Positions 1 to 5,648 are shown, numbered from the stretch's first letter. The stretch: 5,753 bases of DNA from CAYRHS01 sp964424125 (GCA_964424125.1 CAYRHS010000180.1:1-5753), one strand, 5' to 3'. Translations and numbers: made by a program. The notes: generated from the letters alone by a model not told the origin.

Positions 1-830
1 TTGTCGAACTGGTGGACCCGGAAGATCCCCCGGGTGTCCTTCCCGTAGGTCCCCGCCTCCCGCCGGAAGCAGGTCGACACTCCCGCGTAGCGCAGCGGGA
101 GCTGTGCCGCGTCGACGATCTCGTCGCGATGGAGCGCGGAGAGTGGAACTTCGCTCGTGCCCACGAGGAACAGGTCGTCCTCCCCGCCGAGCTCGTAGAC
201 CTGGTTGCGGTCGGTGGGGAAGAACCCGGCCTCCTCCATCGTCCGCTCGCGCACGAGCACCGGCGGGACCACCGGGACGAAGCCCGCCGCCTGGACACGC
301 CGCAGCACCCACTGGACGAGCGCGACCTCGAGGAGCGCGGCCTCGCCGCGGAGGTACACGAAGCGCGAGCCGCTGGCCTCGGCCGCGCGGGCGGCGTCGA
401 CCCAGCCCATGCGCTCGCCGTAGTCGGCGTGGTCCAGCGCCGGCGCGTCACCGGGCTCCCCCACCACCCGCACGACCTCGGCGTCGTCCTCGCCCCCGTC
501 CGGAACCGAGGCGTCGGCGGGGTTGGGGATGGCCGACGCGAGCAAGCGCACACGCTCCTCGAGCGCCGACAACGCGGGTTCCCGCTCCCCGAGCTCCCGC
601 TTCAGCGCGCCGGCCTCCTCGATGCGTGCGGGCCGCTCGTCGGGATCGGCCCGACCGATGGCGCGCGACGCCGCGTTCTGCCGTGCGCGCAGCTCCTCGA
701 CCTCGCCGCGAAGACGGCGACGCTCGTCGTCGGCCGCGAGCACATCGTCGATCGTGGCCGGGCTCGTCTGCTTGCGCTCGACGCCCCGGCGGTACGCGGG
801 GTCGTCGCGCAGGCGCCGGAGATCGATCAC
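1..830 (-). CDS. serS: Seryl-tRNA synthetase, N-terminal 276 residues (3' end outside window)
   Basis: This class II aminoacyl-tRNA synthetase charges tRNA-Ser (and tRNA-Sec where present) with serine in the cytoplasm. Reading from a GTG at 830, the first ~100 residues are charged and leucine/alanine-rich, as expected for the long antiparallel coiled-coil arm that grips the tRNA-Ser variable arm. It ends in the family's IPNPADASVPDG stretch (about 101-112). The catalytic domain follows with the TSE serine-binding loop (LFLVGTSEVPL, T225-E227) and motif 2 (STCFRREAGTYGKDTRGI, about 252-269). The frame stays open to the window edge after HQFD. SerS is usually about 420-430 residues, so motif 3 is missing only because the window ends. 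The GTG is chosen because MIDLRRLRDDP matches the usual SerS N terminus; no good Shine-Dalgarno precedes it. It overlaps the pheA stop by 4 nt (GTGA), so translation is probably coupled to pheA. Identity is essentially certain. Confidence 0.97.
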   Translation of the reverse strand, partial: MIDLRRLRDDPAYRRGVERKQTSPATIDDVLAADDERRRLRGEVEELRARQNAASRAIGRADPDERPARIEEAGALKRELGEREPALSALEERVRLLASAIPNPADASVPDGGEDDAEVVRVVGEPGDAPALDHADYGERMGWVDAARAAEASGSRFVYLRGEAALLEVALVQWVLRRVQAAGFVPVVPPVLVRERTMEEAGFFPTDRNQVYELGGEDDLFLVGTSEVPLSALHRDEIVDAAQLPLRYAGVSTCFRREAGTYGKDTRGIFRVHQFD

Positions 831-1765
831 GTCGAGCCCACGACCCCGGTCCCGATGCGTGCTCGGAGCCCCCGGACCCAGGCGTCGGCCTCGCGCCACG
901 CCTTTCCTGCCGCGCGTCGGCGGGCAACGGCCCCACTCACGCCCCCGACGGGATAGGAGCCGAGGAACTTCACCTCGGCCTGCTTGGCCGCCAGGTTCCG
1001 CAACGCGTCGGCGACGAGCTCGTCGGCGATGTGACCGTCGAGGTCCATGAAGAAGCAGTACTCGCCCAAGCCCTGCTTGGTCGGACGCGACTCGAGCTTC
1101 GTGAGATCGATCGCACGCGCCGCGAACTCCTGGAGGATCGCGAGCAGCGATCCCGGACGATTCTGGCGCTGGAAGCAGACGATGCTCGTGCGATCGTGCC
1201 CCGTCGGCTCCGGGATCCCCCGCCCCACGAGCACGAACCGGGTCTGGTTGCCCTGATGATCCTCGATCCCGCGGGCGAGCTGGCGGAGCCCGTAGTGCTC
1301 GGCCGCGAGGGGGTTGGCGACCGCGGCGAGTGAGCCCCGCTTCGAACGCGCCACGCGCCGGGCGGCATCGGCCGTGCTGTTCGCCGCCTCAGTCGACGCC
1401 GCGGGAAGGTGCTCCGCGAGCCAGTCTCGACACTGCCCGAACGCCTGGGGATGCGACAACACGGTCCGCACGTCGCGCTTCCGGGTCCCTGGTCGGATGC
1501 AGAGGCTGAGCGAGATCGGCAGGTCGATCTCGCGCTGGATCAACAGATCCGACTTGAACGCGAGCGTGTCGAGCGTCACCGTGACGGAACCCTCGATCGA
1601 GTTCTCGATCGGGACCAGACCGGCGGTTGTCCGCCCTTCCTCGACCTCCGCGATCACGTCGGGAACCGACCGCGTCGGTGACGGCTCGGCGGCGGCCAGA
1701 TCCTCTTGGGTCAGGAGCGCTTCCTCGGTGAACGTCCCCGCGGGCCCCAGGTAGCCGATGCGCAC
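827..1765 (-). CDS. pheA: Prephenate dehydratase with C-terminal ACT domain
   Basis: Prephenate dehydratase converts prephenate to phenylpyruvate in phenylalanine biosynthesis (cytoplasm). From a GTG at 1765 it is 312 residues. The N-terminal PDT domain (1 to ~180) shows GPAGTF (7-12), PIENSIEGSV (52-61), HPQAFGQC (105-112) and the catalytic NQTRF (173-177). An ACT domain (~192-272) carries NRPGSLLAIL (202-211) and ESRPTKQGLGEY (225-236), the Phe-binding allosteric motif, so feedback inhibition by phenylalanine is expected. There is no chorismate mutase domain, so it is the monofunctional type. About 40 basic residues trail the ACT domain before the stop. The start is uncertain: GTG 1765 gives the usual MRIGYLGPAGTF but lacks a Shine-Dalgarno, although TACGCT just upstream could be a -10 for a near-leaderless mRNA. 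GTG 1798 has GGAAG 8 nt before it and would add 11 residues. It lies 57 nt after flgN and overlaps serS by 4 nt. pheA close to serS is familiar in actinobacteria. Confidence 0.96.
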   Translation of the reverse strand: MRIGYLGPAGTFTEEALLTQEDLAAAEPSPTRSVPDVIAEVEEGRTTAGLVPIENSIEGSVTVTLDTLAFKSDLLIQREIDLPISLSLCIRPGTRKRDVRTVLSHPQAFGQCRDWLAEHLPAASTEAANSTADAARRVARSKRGSLAAVANPLAAEHYGLRQLARGIEDHQGNQTRFVLVGRGIPEPTGHDRTSIVCFQRQNRPGSLLAILQEFAARAIDLTKLESRPTKQGLGEYCFFMDLDGHIADELVADALRNLAAKQAEVKFLGSYPVGGVSGAVARRRAAGKAWREADAWVRGLRARIGTGVVGST

Positions 1766-1822
1766 GGCGGTGAAGCGTAGTGGGGACGGCGGTCGCACCC
1801 GCCGGACTTCCGCACTCGCGTT

Positions 1823-2386
1823 TCAGCCGAGGAAGTCGAGCAGCGAGGGCTGCACGGCGCGCGCCGCGCCGAACGCGGCTTCATGCGCCACCCGTTGGAG
1901 CTGGAGCTGCACGACCGTGTCGGGCACCTCGGCGACTTCGTCTTCGTCGTCCCCGTCGAAACGGGACCGGGAGTCGAGGTGCGCCTCGCCCGCGACCAGG
2001 AGGTCGTGGTCGGCATCCGCGACGCCTTCGATCTCGGTCACCAGCGCGGTGAGCGCGGCCCGGTGGCGGGCGAGCAGCGCCGGCCACGGTTCGGGCACGA
2101 CCTCGGCCAGCTCCTCGAGCCTCGGTCCGCCGCCCAGGCCGAACGCGGCCGCGGCCTCCTCCACCGCGACTCCCCGTTCGAGCTCGACGTGATGGATCTC
2201 CTCGAGCACGGTCTCGAGCTCCCGGGTCGCGAGCGGCAGCCAGCGCGTGCGACCGGCTCCGAGGAGCAGCTGCTCCTCTTCCAGCTTGAACAGGAGGAGC
2301 TCGAGGAGCCGCCGTTCCCGCCACAACAGATCCGAGACCCGCTCGATCGTCACCCGAAGCCCTTCGAAGCGGCCGCACCCTCCCAT
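1823..2386 (-). CDS. flgN: FlgN-like flagellar export chaperone
   Basis: FlgN proteins are small cytoplasmic helical chaperones that bind the hook-filament junction proteins FlgK and FlgL and deliver them to the flagellar type III export gate. The product is 187 residues from ATG 2386, almost all predicted helix. It has the actinobacterial FlgN signatures LLWRERRLLELLLFKLEEEQ (about 20-39), the following LLLGAGRTRWL, and the C-terminal QPSLLDFLG. An acidic stretch (DGDDEDEVAE, near 144) precedes the last helix. Start choice is open. ATG 2386 has GGTGGT 5 nt upstream, the better ribosome-binding site. GTG 2353 (after AAGG, 7 nt spacing) gives VTIERVSDLLWRE, closer to the usual family length before LLWRE. 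It is divergent from the sigma-28 gene fliA, which supports a flagellar role, yet downstream lies pheA rather than the usual flgK/flgL. The assignment rests on remembered family patterns. Confidence 0.85.
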   Translation of the reverse strand: MGGCGRFEGLRVTIERVSDLLWRERRLLELLLFKLEEEQLLLGAGRTRWLPLATRELETVLEEIHHVELERGVAVEEAAAAFGLGGGPRLEELAEVVPEPWPALLARHRAALTALVTEIEGVADADHDLLVAGEAHLDSRSRFDGDDEDEVAEVPDTVVQLQLQRVAHEAAFGAARAVQPSLLDFLG

Positions 2387-2466
2387 CGACCACCACCCGT
2401 GACGATCAAGGGGATCGAGGGCGTGATTGCGACCCGCAGAGGGTGATCTGCACCATCCGGGCGGAC

Positions 2467-2483
2467 GGTTATGCGGTAAATGC
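2467..2483. repeat. Tandem short direct repeat over the putative flgN promoter
   Basis: GGTTATGC (2467-2474) is followed immediately by GGTAAATGC (2475-2483), two copies of a GGT-N-ATGC-like unit at an 8-9 nt step. The pair covers the candidate -10 (2468-2473) and the spacer of the flgN promoter, where a regulator bound to one face of the helix could act. The units are short and imperfect, so chance is a real alternative. Confidence 0.25.
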
Positions 2484-2496
2484 CAAATCCTGTCTC
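2468..2496 (-). promoter_or_regulatory. Candidate housekeeping-type promoter for flgN
   Basis: On the minus strand GAGACA (2491-2496) and CATAAC (2468-2473) are separated by exactly 17 nt. Each matches the sigma-70/HrdB-type consensus (TTGACA, TATAAT) at 4 of 6 positions. They sit in the least GC-rich part of the gap. A start near 2461 would leave a leader of about 75 nt before ATG 2386. Just there, 2453-2458 and 2463-2468 could form a 6 bp hairpin in the transcript, with one G-U pair. The evidence is motif match only. Confidence 0.3.
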
Positions 2497-2545
2497 CACC
2501 TTCGGGATGAGAGCGCGCCGCGGTGAATCATCCTCTCGGCCCATC

Positions 2546-2572
2546 TAGCACCGCGCGTGTCCCCGCCGATGC
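2546..2572 (+). promoter_or_regulatory. Candidate sigma-28 promoter for fliA (possible autoregulation)
   Basis: TAGC (2546-2549), 15 nt, then GCCGATGC (2565-2572). The sigma-28/WhiG consensus is TAAA-N15-GCCGATAA, so the -10 matches 6 of 8 bases including the whole GCCGAT core, the -35 matches 2 of 4, and the spacing is exact. The expected start near 2579 leaves a leader of about 27 nt that includes the GGAGG ribosome-binding site. Because the gene it faces encodes a sigma-28 factor, this would be positive autoregulation. No convincing TANNNT element faces fliA elsewhere in the gap. Confidence 0.38.
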
Positions 2573-2595
2573 CCTGAGTGAACCCACGACCGGGG

Positions 2596-2600
2596 GGAGG
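2596..2600 (+). promoter_or_regulatory. Strong ribosome-binding site of fliA
   Basis: GGAGG, inside a run of G, lies 5 nt before ATG 2606. It is the best Shine-Dalgarno sequence in the window and fixes the fliA start. Confidence 0.85.
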
Positions 2601-2605
2601 GATCG

Positions 2606-3478
2606 ATGGGAACGACCGCAACCGTCACGCACGCGCAGCGCCTCGAAGAGGAACGCCTCGTCCGGTCGCACCTGCCGCTGGTGCAGTACGCCGTGAACGA
2701 GATCGCGCACCGCGTCCCGCGCCAGGTCCACCGCAACGACCTGACCTCCGCAGCGATGCTCGGGTTGGCCCAGGCCGCGCGGAGCTTCGACCCCGACCGC
2801 GGGATCCCGTTCGACCGCTTCGCATCCCAGCGCATCAAGGGTGCGCTGCTCGACGAGCTCCGCGACCGCGACTGGGCGAGCCGATCCGTGCGGGCGAAGG
2901 CGCGCGCGGTTCGCTCGGCCTCCGATGACCTGACCGCGCGGCTCGGCCGTGCCCCGTCGGAGGGGGAGCTCGGTGCGGCGCTCGAGGTGGAGCCGGAGTC
3001 GGTCAAGAAGCTGCACGAAGACGTGCACCGCGCGACGGTGCTGAACTATGAATCGCTCGCGTTCGAAGGCCCGGCGGAGTCGTTCCTCGCCTCCAGTGGG
3101 GAGACGCCGGAAGAGGCGATCGTGGCTCGCGAGCGCCGTGCGTACCTCACCGATGCCATCGCCGCGCTCCCCGAGCGACTCCGCAAGGTCGTGGTCGAGT
3201 ACTTCTTCGACCAGCGTCCGATGCAACAGATCGCGAACGAGCTCGGCGTCAGCGAGTCCCGGGTCAGCCAGCTCCGAGCGGAGGCGCTGGAGCTGCTCAA
3301 GGACGGCATGAACGCCCAGCTCGACCCCGACCAGGTTCGGACCGAGCGTCGGCCCAACGGTCGGGTGGCTCGCCGCAAGCGCGCCTACTACGAGCGCGTC
3401 GCTCGCCAGTCCGAGCCCACGGAGCGGGTCAGCGAGGCGGGCCGCAGCGTCTACGAGAAGGTCGCGGCCGCCGTCTGA
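2606..3478 (+). CDS. fliA: RNA polymerase sigma factor, sigma-28 (FliA/WhiG) family
   Basis: This alternative sigma factor directs RNA polymerase to TAAA-N15-GCCGATAA promoters, usually of late flagellar and chemotaxis genes. The product is 290 residues. Region 2 spans about 18-100: HLPLVQYAV (22-30), the core-binding and DNA-melting stretch LGLAQAARSFDPDRGIPF (52-69), and RIKGALLDELRDRDWASRSVR (76-96), which is diagnostic of the sigma-28 branch. Region 3 is about 98-150 and carries the RLGRAPSEGEL motif. Region 4 is about 180-233: LPERLRKVVVEYFF, then the helix-turn-helix MQQIANELGVSESRVSQL (206-223). About 57 residues follow region 4, basic and tyrosine-containing (RVARRKRAYYERVARQ, 253-268), beyond the usual end of FliA. 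WhiG, the sporulation relative, is an alternative. The divergent flgN favours a flagellar role. No flgM anti-sigma gene is seen nearby. Confidence 0.93.
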   Translation: MGTTATVTHAQRLEEERLVRSHLPLVQYAVNEIAHRVPRQVHRNDLTSAAMLGLAQAARSFDPDRGIPFDRFASQRIKGALLDELRDRDWASRSVRAKARAVRSASDDLTARLGRAPSEGELGAALEVEPESVKKLHEDVHRATVLNYESLAFEGPAESFLASSGETPEEAIVARERRAYLTDAIAALPERLRKVVVEYFFDQRPMQQIANELGVSESRVSQLRAEALELLKDGMNAQLDPDQVRTERRPNGRVARRKRAYYERVARQSEPTERVSEAGRSVYEKVAAAV

Positions 3479-3484
3479 GGCCCT

Positions 3485-3499
3485 CCCGCCGGCAGCGGG
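3485..3499 (+). terminator. Short GC hairpin after fliA, possible terminator
   Basis: CCCGC, a 5 nt loop, then GCGGG form a perfect 5 bp stem 7 nt after the fliA stop. There is no T-tract, so it is not a classical intrinsic terminator; actinobacteria often use such stems or Rho. It lies just before the candidate -10 of the next gene, so it may separate the two transcripts. The stem is short for so GC-rich a genome and could be chance. Confidence 0.25.
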
Positions 3500-3503
3500 G
3501 CGA

Positions 3504-3509
3504 GATACT
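3504..3509 (+). promoter_or_regulatory. Candidate -10 for a leaderless dehydrogenase mRNA
   Basis: GATACT occupies -12 to -7 relative to the G of the GTG at 3516, the spacing expected if transcription starts on the first base of the start codon. It matches TATACT/TATAAT-type hexamers well, while no clear -35 lies 16-18 nt upstream and no Shine-Dalgarno precedes the GTG. Leaderless mRNAs are common in actinobacteria. Confidence 0.35.
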
Positions 3510-3515
3510 GGTCCC

Positions 3516-4520
3516 GTGACGCCGACGACCATGCGCGCGATGGTCCTGGATCGTCCGGGGACGCCCCTGGTCGAGCGCGAGCTCCCCGTCCCCGAGCCCG
3601 CCGAGCACCAGGTGCTCGTGCGCGTCCGGGCCTGCGGCGTGTGCCGGACGGACCTCCACGTCGTCGACGGCGAGCTGACGGAACCGAAGCTCCCGCTCGT
3701 GCTGGGTCACGAGATCGTGGGGGAGGTCGTCACGGTGGGTTCCGCGGTACGACGCCACTCGGTCGGTGAGCGGGTGGGCGTGCCGTGGCTGGGCTGGACG
3801 GACGGGACGTGCCGGTTCTGCCGCCGGGGCCGGGAGAACCTCTGCGACCACCCCCAGTTCACCGGGTACACCCTCGACGGTGGCTACGCGGAGTACGCGG
3901 TCGCCGATGAGCGCTACACGTTCCCGATCCCCGAGGGTGAGGTCGACGACGTCCATGCCGCGCCGCTGCTCTGCGCCGGGCTGATCGGCTACCGCACCTA
4001 TCGCCTCGCCGGCGAGGGCATCGAGCGCCTCGGCATCTACGGGTTCGGCGCCGCCGCGCACATCGTCGCCCAGATCGCCCGCCACGAGGGGAAGGCGATC
4101 TACGCGTTCACGTCACCCGGCGACACGGCCGCCCAGGACTTCGCCCGCTCCCTCGGCGCGCGCTGGGCCGGAGGATCCGACACGTCGGCGCCCGAGCTCC
4201 TGGACGCGGCGCTGATCTTCGCCCCGGTAGGACCACTCGTCACGGCCGCGCTGCGGGCCGTGGACAAAGGGGGGGTCGTCGTCTCGGGCGGAATCCACAT
4301 GAGCGACATCCCCTCGTTCCCCTACGCCGATCTGTGGGAGGAACGAGTCATCATGTCGGTCGCGAACCTCACCCGCCGGGACGGCGAGGAGCTGCTCGCG
4401 CTCGCGCCGCAGATCCCGGTGCGCACCGAGGTGCAGCCGTTCCCGCTCTCGGAGGCGAACGCCGCCCAGGCCGCGCTCCGGGCCGGTGAGGTCCACGGCG
4501 CCGCGGTCCTCGTGCCCTAG
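3516..4520 (+). CDS. Zinc-dependent alcohol dehydrogenase family protein (MDR superfamily)
   Basis: This is a medium-chain NAD(P)-dependent dehydrogenase of the zinc alcohol dehydrogenase type (the TIGR02822 adh_fam_2 group, from memory), 334 residues, cytoplasmic. Substrates are unknown; primary alcohol/aldehyde interconversion is the family activity. Catalytic zinc ligands: C43 in ACGVCRTDLH, H65-E66 in GHEIVGE, and C153 in APLLCAGLIGYR. The Rossmann fold follows with YGFGAAAHIVAQIA (175-188). The residues after its second strand (FTSPGD) lack the acidic residue typical of NAD use, so NADP is possible. Structural zinc lobe: the expected C-x2-C-x2-C-x7-C reads D96-x2-C99-x2-C102-x7-C110, so one cysteine is replaced by aspartate. 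The C-terminal GIHMSDIPSFPY, SVANLTRRDGEE and GAAVLVP match the family, and the length is normal. GTG 3516 is called because of the -10 placed for leaderless expression; ATG 3531 (MRAMVLDRPG) also fits. It is convergent with mgtE. Confidence 0.92.
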   Translation: MTPTTMRAMVLDRPGTPLVERELPVPEPAEHQVLVRVRACGVCRTDLHVVDGELTEPKLPLVLGHEIVGEVVTVGSAVRRHSVGERVGVPWLGWTDGTCRFCRRGRENLCDHPQFTGYTLDGGYAEYAVADERYTFPIPEGEVDDVHAAPLLCAGLIGYRTYRLAGEGIERLGIYGFGAAAHIVAQIARHEGKAIYAFTSPGDTAAQDFARSLGARWAGGSDTSAPELLDAALIFAPVGPLVTAALRAVDKGGVVVSGGIHMSDIPSFPYADLWEERVIMSVANLTRRDGEELLALAPQIPVRTEVQPFPLSEANAAQAALRAGEVHGAAVLVP

Positions 4521-4550
4521 CCCGTATCCATAGCCCACCCGCCGGCTGCA
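4521..4550. other. Convergent intergenic gap
   Basis: Thirty bases separate the stop codons of the convergent dehydrogenase and mgtE genes. I see only a GCCGGC palindrome and no stem with a T-tract in either direction, so no bidirectional terminator can be called from sequence alone. Confidence 0.5.
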
Positions 4551-5531
4551 TCACACCATGAGCACGACGATCCCGAGGTAGATCGCGAGGGAGAGGAGGT
4601 CCTGGACGACCGTCGCCAGCGGTCCGCTCCCGAAGGCCGGGTCGACCCCGAAGCGGTGGAGCGTCGCGGGCAGCACGAGCGCGACGACGGTGGCGATGGA
4701 ACACGCGGCGAGTATGGCGAGCGCCACGGCGCCGACGACGTCGGCCTCCCCCCAGATCAGCAAGGCAGCAGGGAAGAACGCGGCCGCGAGCACCAGACCG
4801 ACGAGGACCCCGGTCAGTGACTCCCGGCCCAGCACCTCCCGGATCGGCACACCGACGGAGAGGCCCCGGATCACCACCGTCTCGGTCTGGGTCCCCACCG
4901 CGTCCGCCAGGTACACGATCCCGGGCACGAACACCGCGACGAGAACGGTCTCCTCGAGCCGGTGCTCGAACCCGTGCAGCAGGAGCGCCGTGGCGAGCGC
5001 GCCGACGAGGCCGACGAGCAACCACGGAAGCCGATGGACGAATCTCCGGCGTACCGGTTCCCGACCCGCACGCCGAGCTTCCTCGCTGGAGTGCAGGTAA
5101 CCGCCGAGCCGCGCCAGATCCTCTTCGTGTTCGTCGAGGAGCACCCCGAGCAGGCGCGCGGGAGGCACGACGCCGACGAAGCGACCCGTCTCGTCGACGG
5201 TCACCAGACTCGTCTCGCCGTGCTGCACCGCGCGGCGGGCCGCGACCTCCTGGTCGGTGTCAGGGGCGACGACCGGTGGCGCGAAGTCCACGATCGACTG
5301 GATGGGAGCGGGGTCGGGGGCGGCGAGGAGATCCTCGATGCGCACGACACCGATCAGGCGGCCCTCGTCGCAGACGACGACATCGCGCACGCTCTCGTAG
5401 CGCCGTGAGCGGAGCTGTCGGACGACCTCGCCAACGGAGGCGTCCAGAGCGACGCGGGGGACCGCGCTCGTCGCGTGCCACGACGCCGTTTCCGCGAGCG
5501 CGAGCGGTGCAATCGGATCGGTGGATTCCAT
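4551..5531 (-). CDS. mgtE: Short MgtE-type magnesium transporter (CBS pair plus membrane domain)
   Basis: MgtE proteins are dimeric Mg2+ channels in the cytoplasmic membrane, closed by Mg2+ binding to their cytosolic domains. This one has 326 residues. Two CBS domains come first (about 22-73 and 80-131; note the paired GRLIGVVRIEDLL and GRFVGVVPPARLL ends), then a charged connecting helix (132-166). Five membrane segments follow, roughly 169-188, 195-213, 240-260, 264-289 and 303-325. The family motif after TM2 appears as PGIVYLADAVGTQTETVVIRG (203-223), a variant of the usual GGNAGxQ. TM5 has DPAFGSGP (297-304) and D311, the position of the pore Mg2+-binding aspartate. The ~130-residue acidic N domain of full-length MgtE (about 450 residues) is absent, so gating must rely on the CBS pair alone. 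ATG 5531 has GGAG 6 nt upstream. No M-box riboswitch fits upstream. Cobalt or other divalent transport is possible. Confidence 0.9.
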   Translation of the reverse strand: MESTDPIAPLALAETASWHATSAVPRVALDASVGEVVRQLRSRRYESVRDVVVCDEGRLIGVVRIEDLLAAPDPAPIQSIVDFAPPVVAPDTDQEVAARRAVQHGETSLVTVDETGRFVGVVPPARLLGVLLDEHEEDLARLGGYLHSSEEARRAGREPVRRRFVHRLPWLLVGLVGALATALLLHGFEHRLEETVLVAVFVPGIVYLADAVGTQTETVVIRGLSVGVPIREVLGRESLTGVLVGLVLAAAFFPAALLIWGEADVVGAVALAILAACSIATVVALVLPATLHRFGVDPAFGSGPLATVVQDLLSLAIYLGIVVLMV

Positions 5532-5534
5532 CGG

Positions 5535-5648
5535 CTACTCCGGCGGGTCTGCGAGGCGCTTCTCGAACCAGTGGTGAGCGCAGGGCTCGTCGTTGAAGGG
5601 GTCGACCTGCCGGGAAGCCGCCCGTCGCGGCTCGGCGCAGTCGATCAC
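5535..5648 (-). CDS. Hypothetical 37-residue small protein between tRNA-Leu and mgtE
   Basis: I do not recognise a family. The frame runs from GTG 5648 to a TAG whose first two bases follow directly on the mgtE Shine-Dalgarno GGAG; the stop ends 3 nt before the mgtE ATG, the usual spacing of co-translated neighbours. Hand-counted G/C by codon position is about 76%, 49% and 89%, the pattern of a real gene in a high-GC genome. The product is hydrophilic, with no signal or membrane segment. It carries C4, C23, H25 and H26 and the notable run VDPFNDEPCAHHWFEKR (15-31), which could bind a metal. The start is weak: no good Shine-Dalgarno precedes GTG, which lies only 14 nt after the tRNA 3' end, and an upstream CTG is possible. 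It could be the first gene of a tRNA-small ORF-mgtE transcript, or the tail of an eroded longer gene. Confidence 0.6.
   Translation of the reverse strand: MIDCAEPRRAASRQVDPFNDEPCAHHWFEKRLADPPE
5538..5541 (-). promoter_or_regulatory. Ribosome-binding site of mgtE inside the small ORF end
   Basis: GGAG lies 6 nt before the mgtE ATG and forms the last glutamate codon (GAG) region of the upstream 37-codon frame, immediately before its TAG. This placement supports the mgtE start and suggests coupling between the two frames. Confidence 0.7.

Larger units (their letters stand above)
2387..2605. other. Divergent flgN/fliA control region (non-coding)
   Basis: This 219 bp gap separates flgN (leftward) from fliA (rightward). 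It is visibly less GC-rich in its middle (about 2465-2495) than the genes around it. The 64-codon minus-strand frame crossing it (2350-2544) has only about two-thirds G/C at third positions, against roughly 90% in real genes here, so it does not look coding. It contains candidate promoters for both genes, a tandem repeat and a short inverted repeat, described separately. I saw no recognisable riboswitch, including no c-di-GMP (GEMM) core. Confidence 0.75.

Noticed and set aside
12..956. Long plus-strand frame of 314 codons
   Set aside because: It is the exact antisense of serS, in codon register, and continues across the pheA 3' end. The minus strand shows clear SerS motifs, and its translation resembles no family.
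2403..2417. CGATC-N5-GATCG inverted repeat in the flgN leader
   Set aside because: Only 5 bp arms that do not extend, and GATC/CGATC words are frequent here; too weak to call an operator.
2350..2544. 64-codon minus-strand frame across the flgN/fliA gap
   Set aside because: Third-position G/C is only about two-thirds, well below the real genes here, it overlaps the flgN start, and the product looks random.
2528..3532. 334-codon minus-strand frame opposite fliA
   Set aside because: Antisense shadow of fliA, common in high-GC DNA. The plus strand has a perfect Shine-Dalgarno and all sigma-28 regions.
4521..4550. Bidirectional terminator between the convergent genes
   Set aside because: The only symmetry is a 6 bp palindrome, without a stem-loop or T-tract.
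4817..5596. 259-codon arginine- and proline-rich plus-strand frame
   Set aside because: Antisense to mgtE; the composition is what GC-rich off-frame translation gives.
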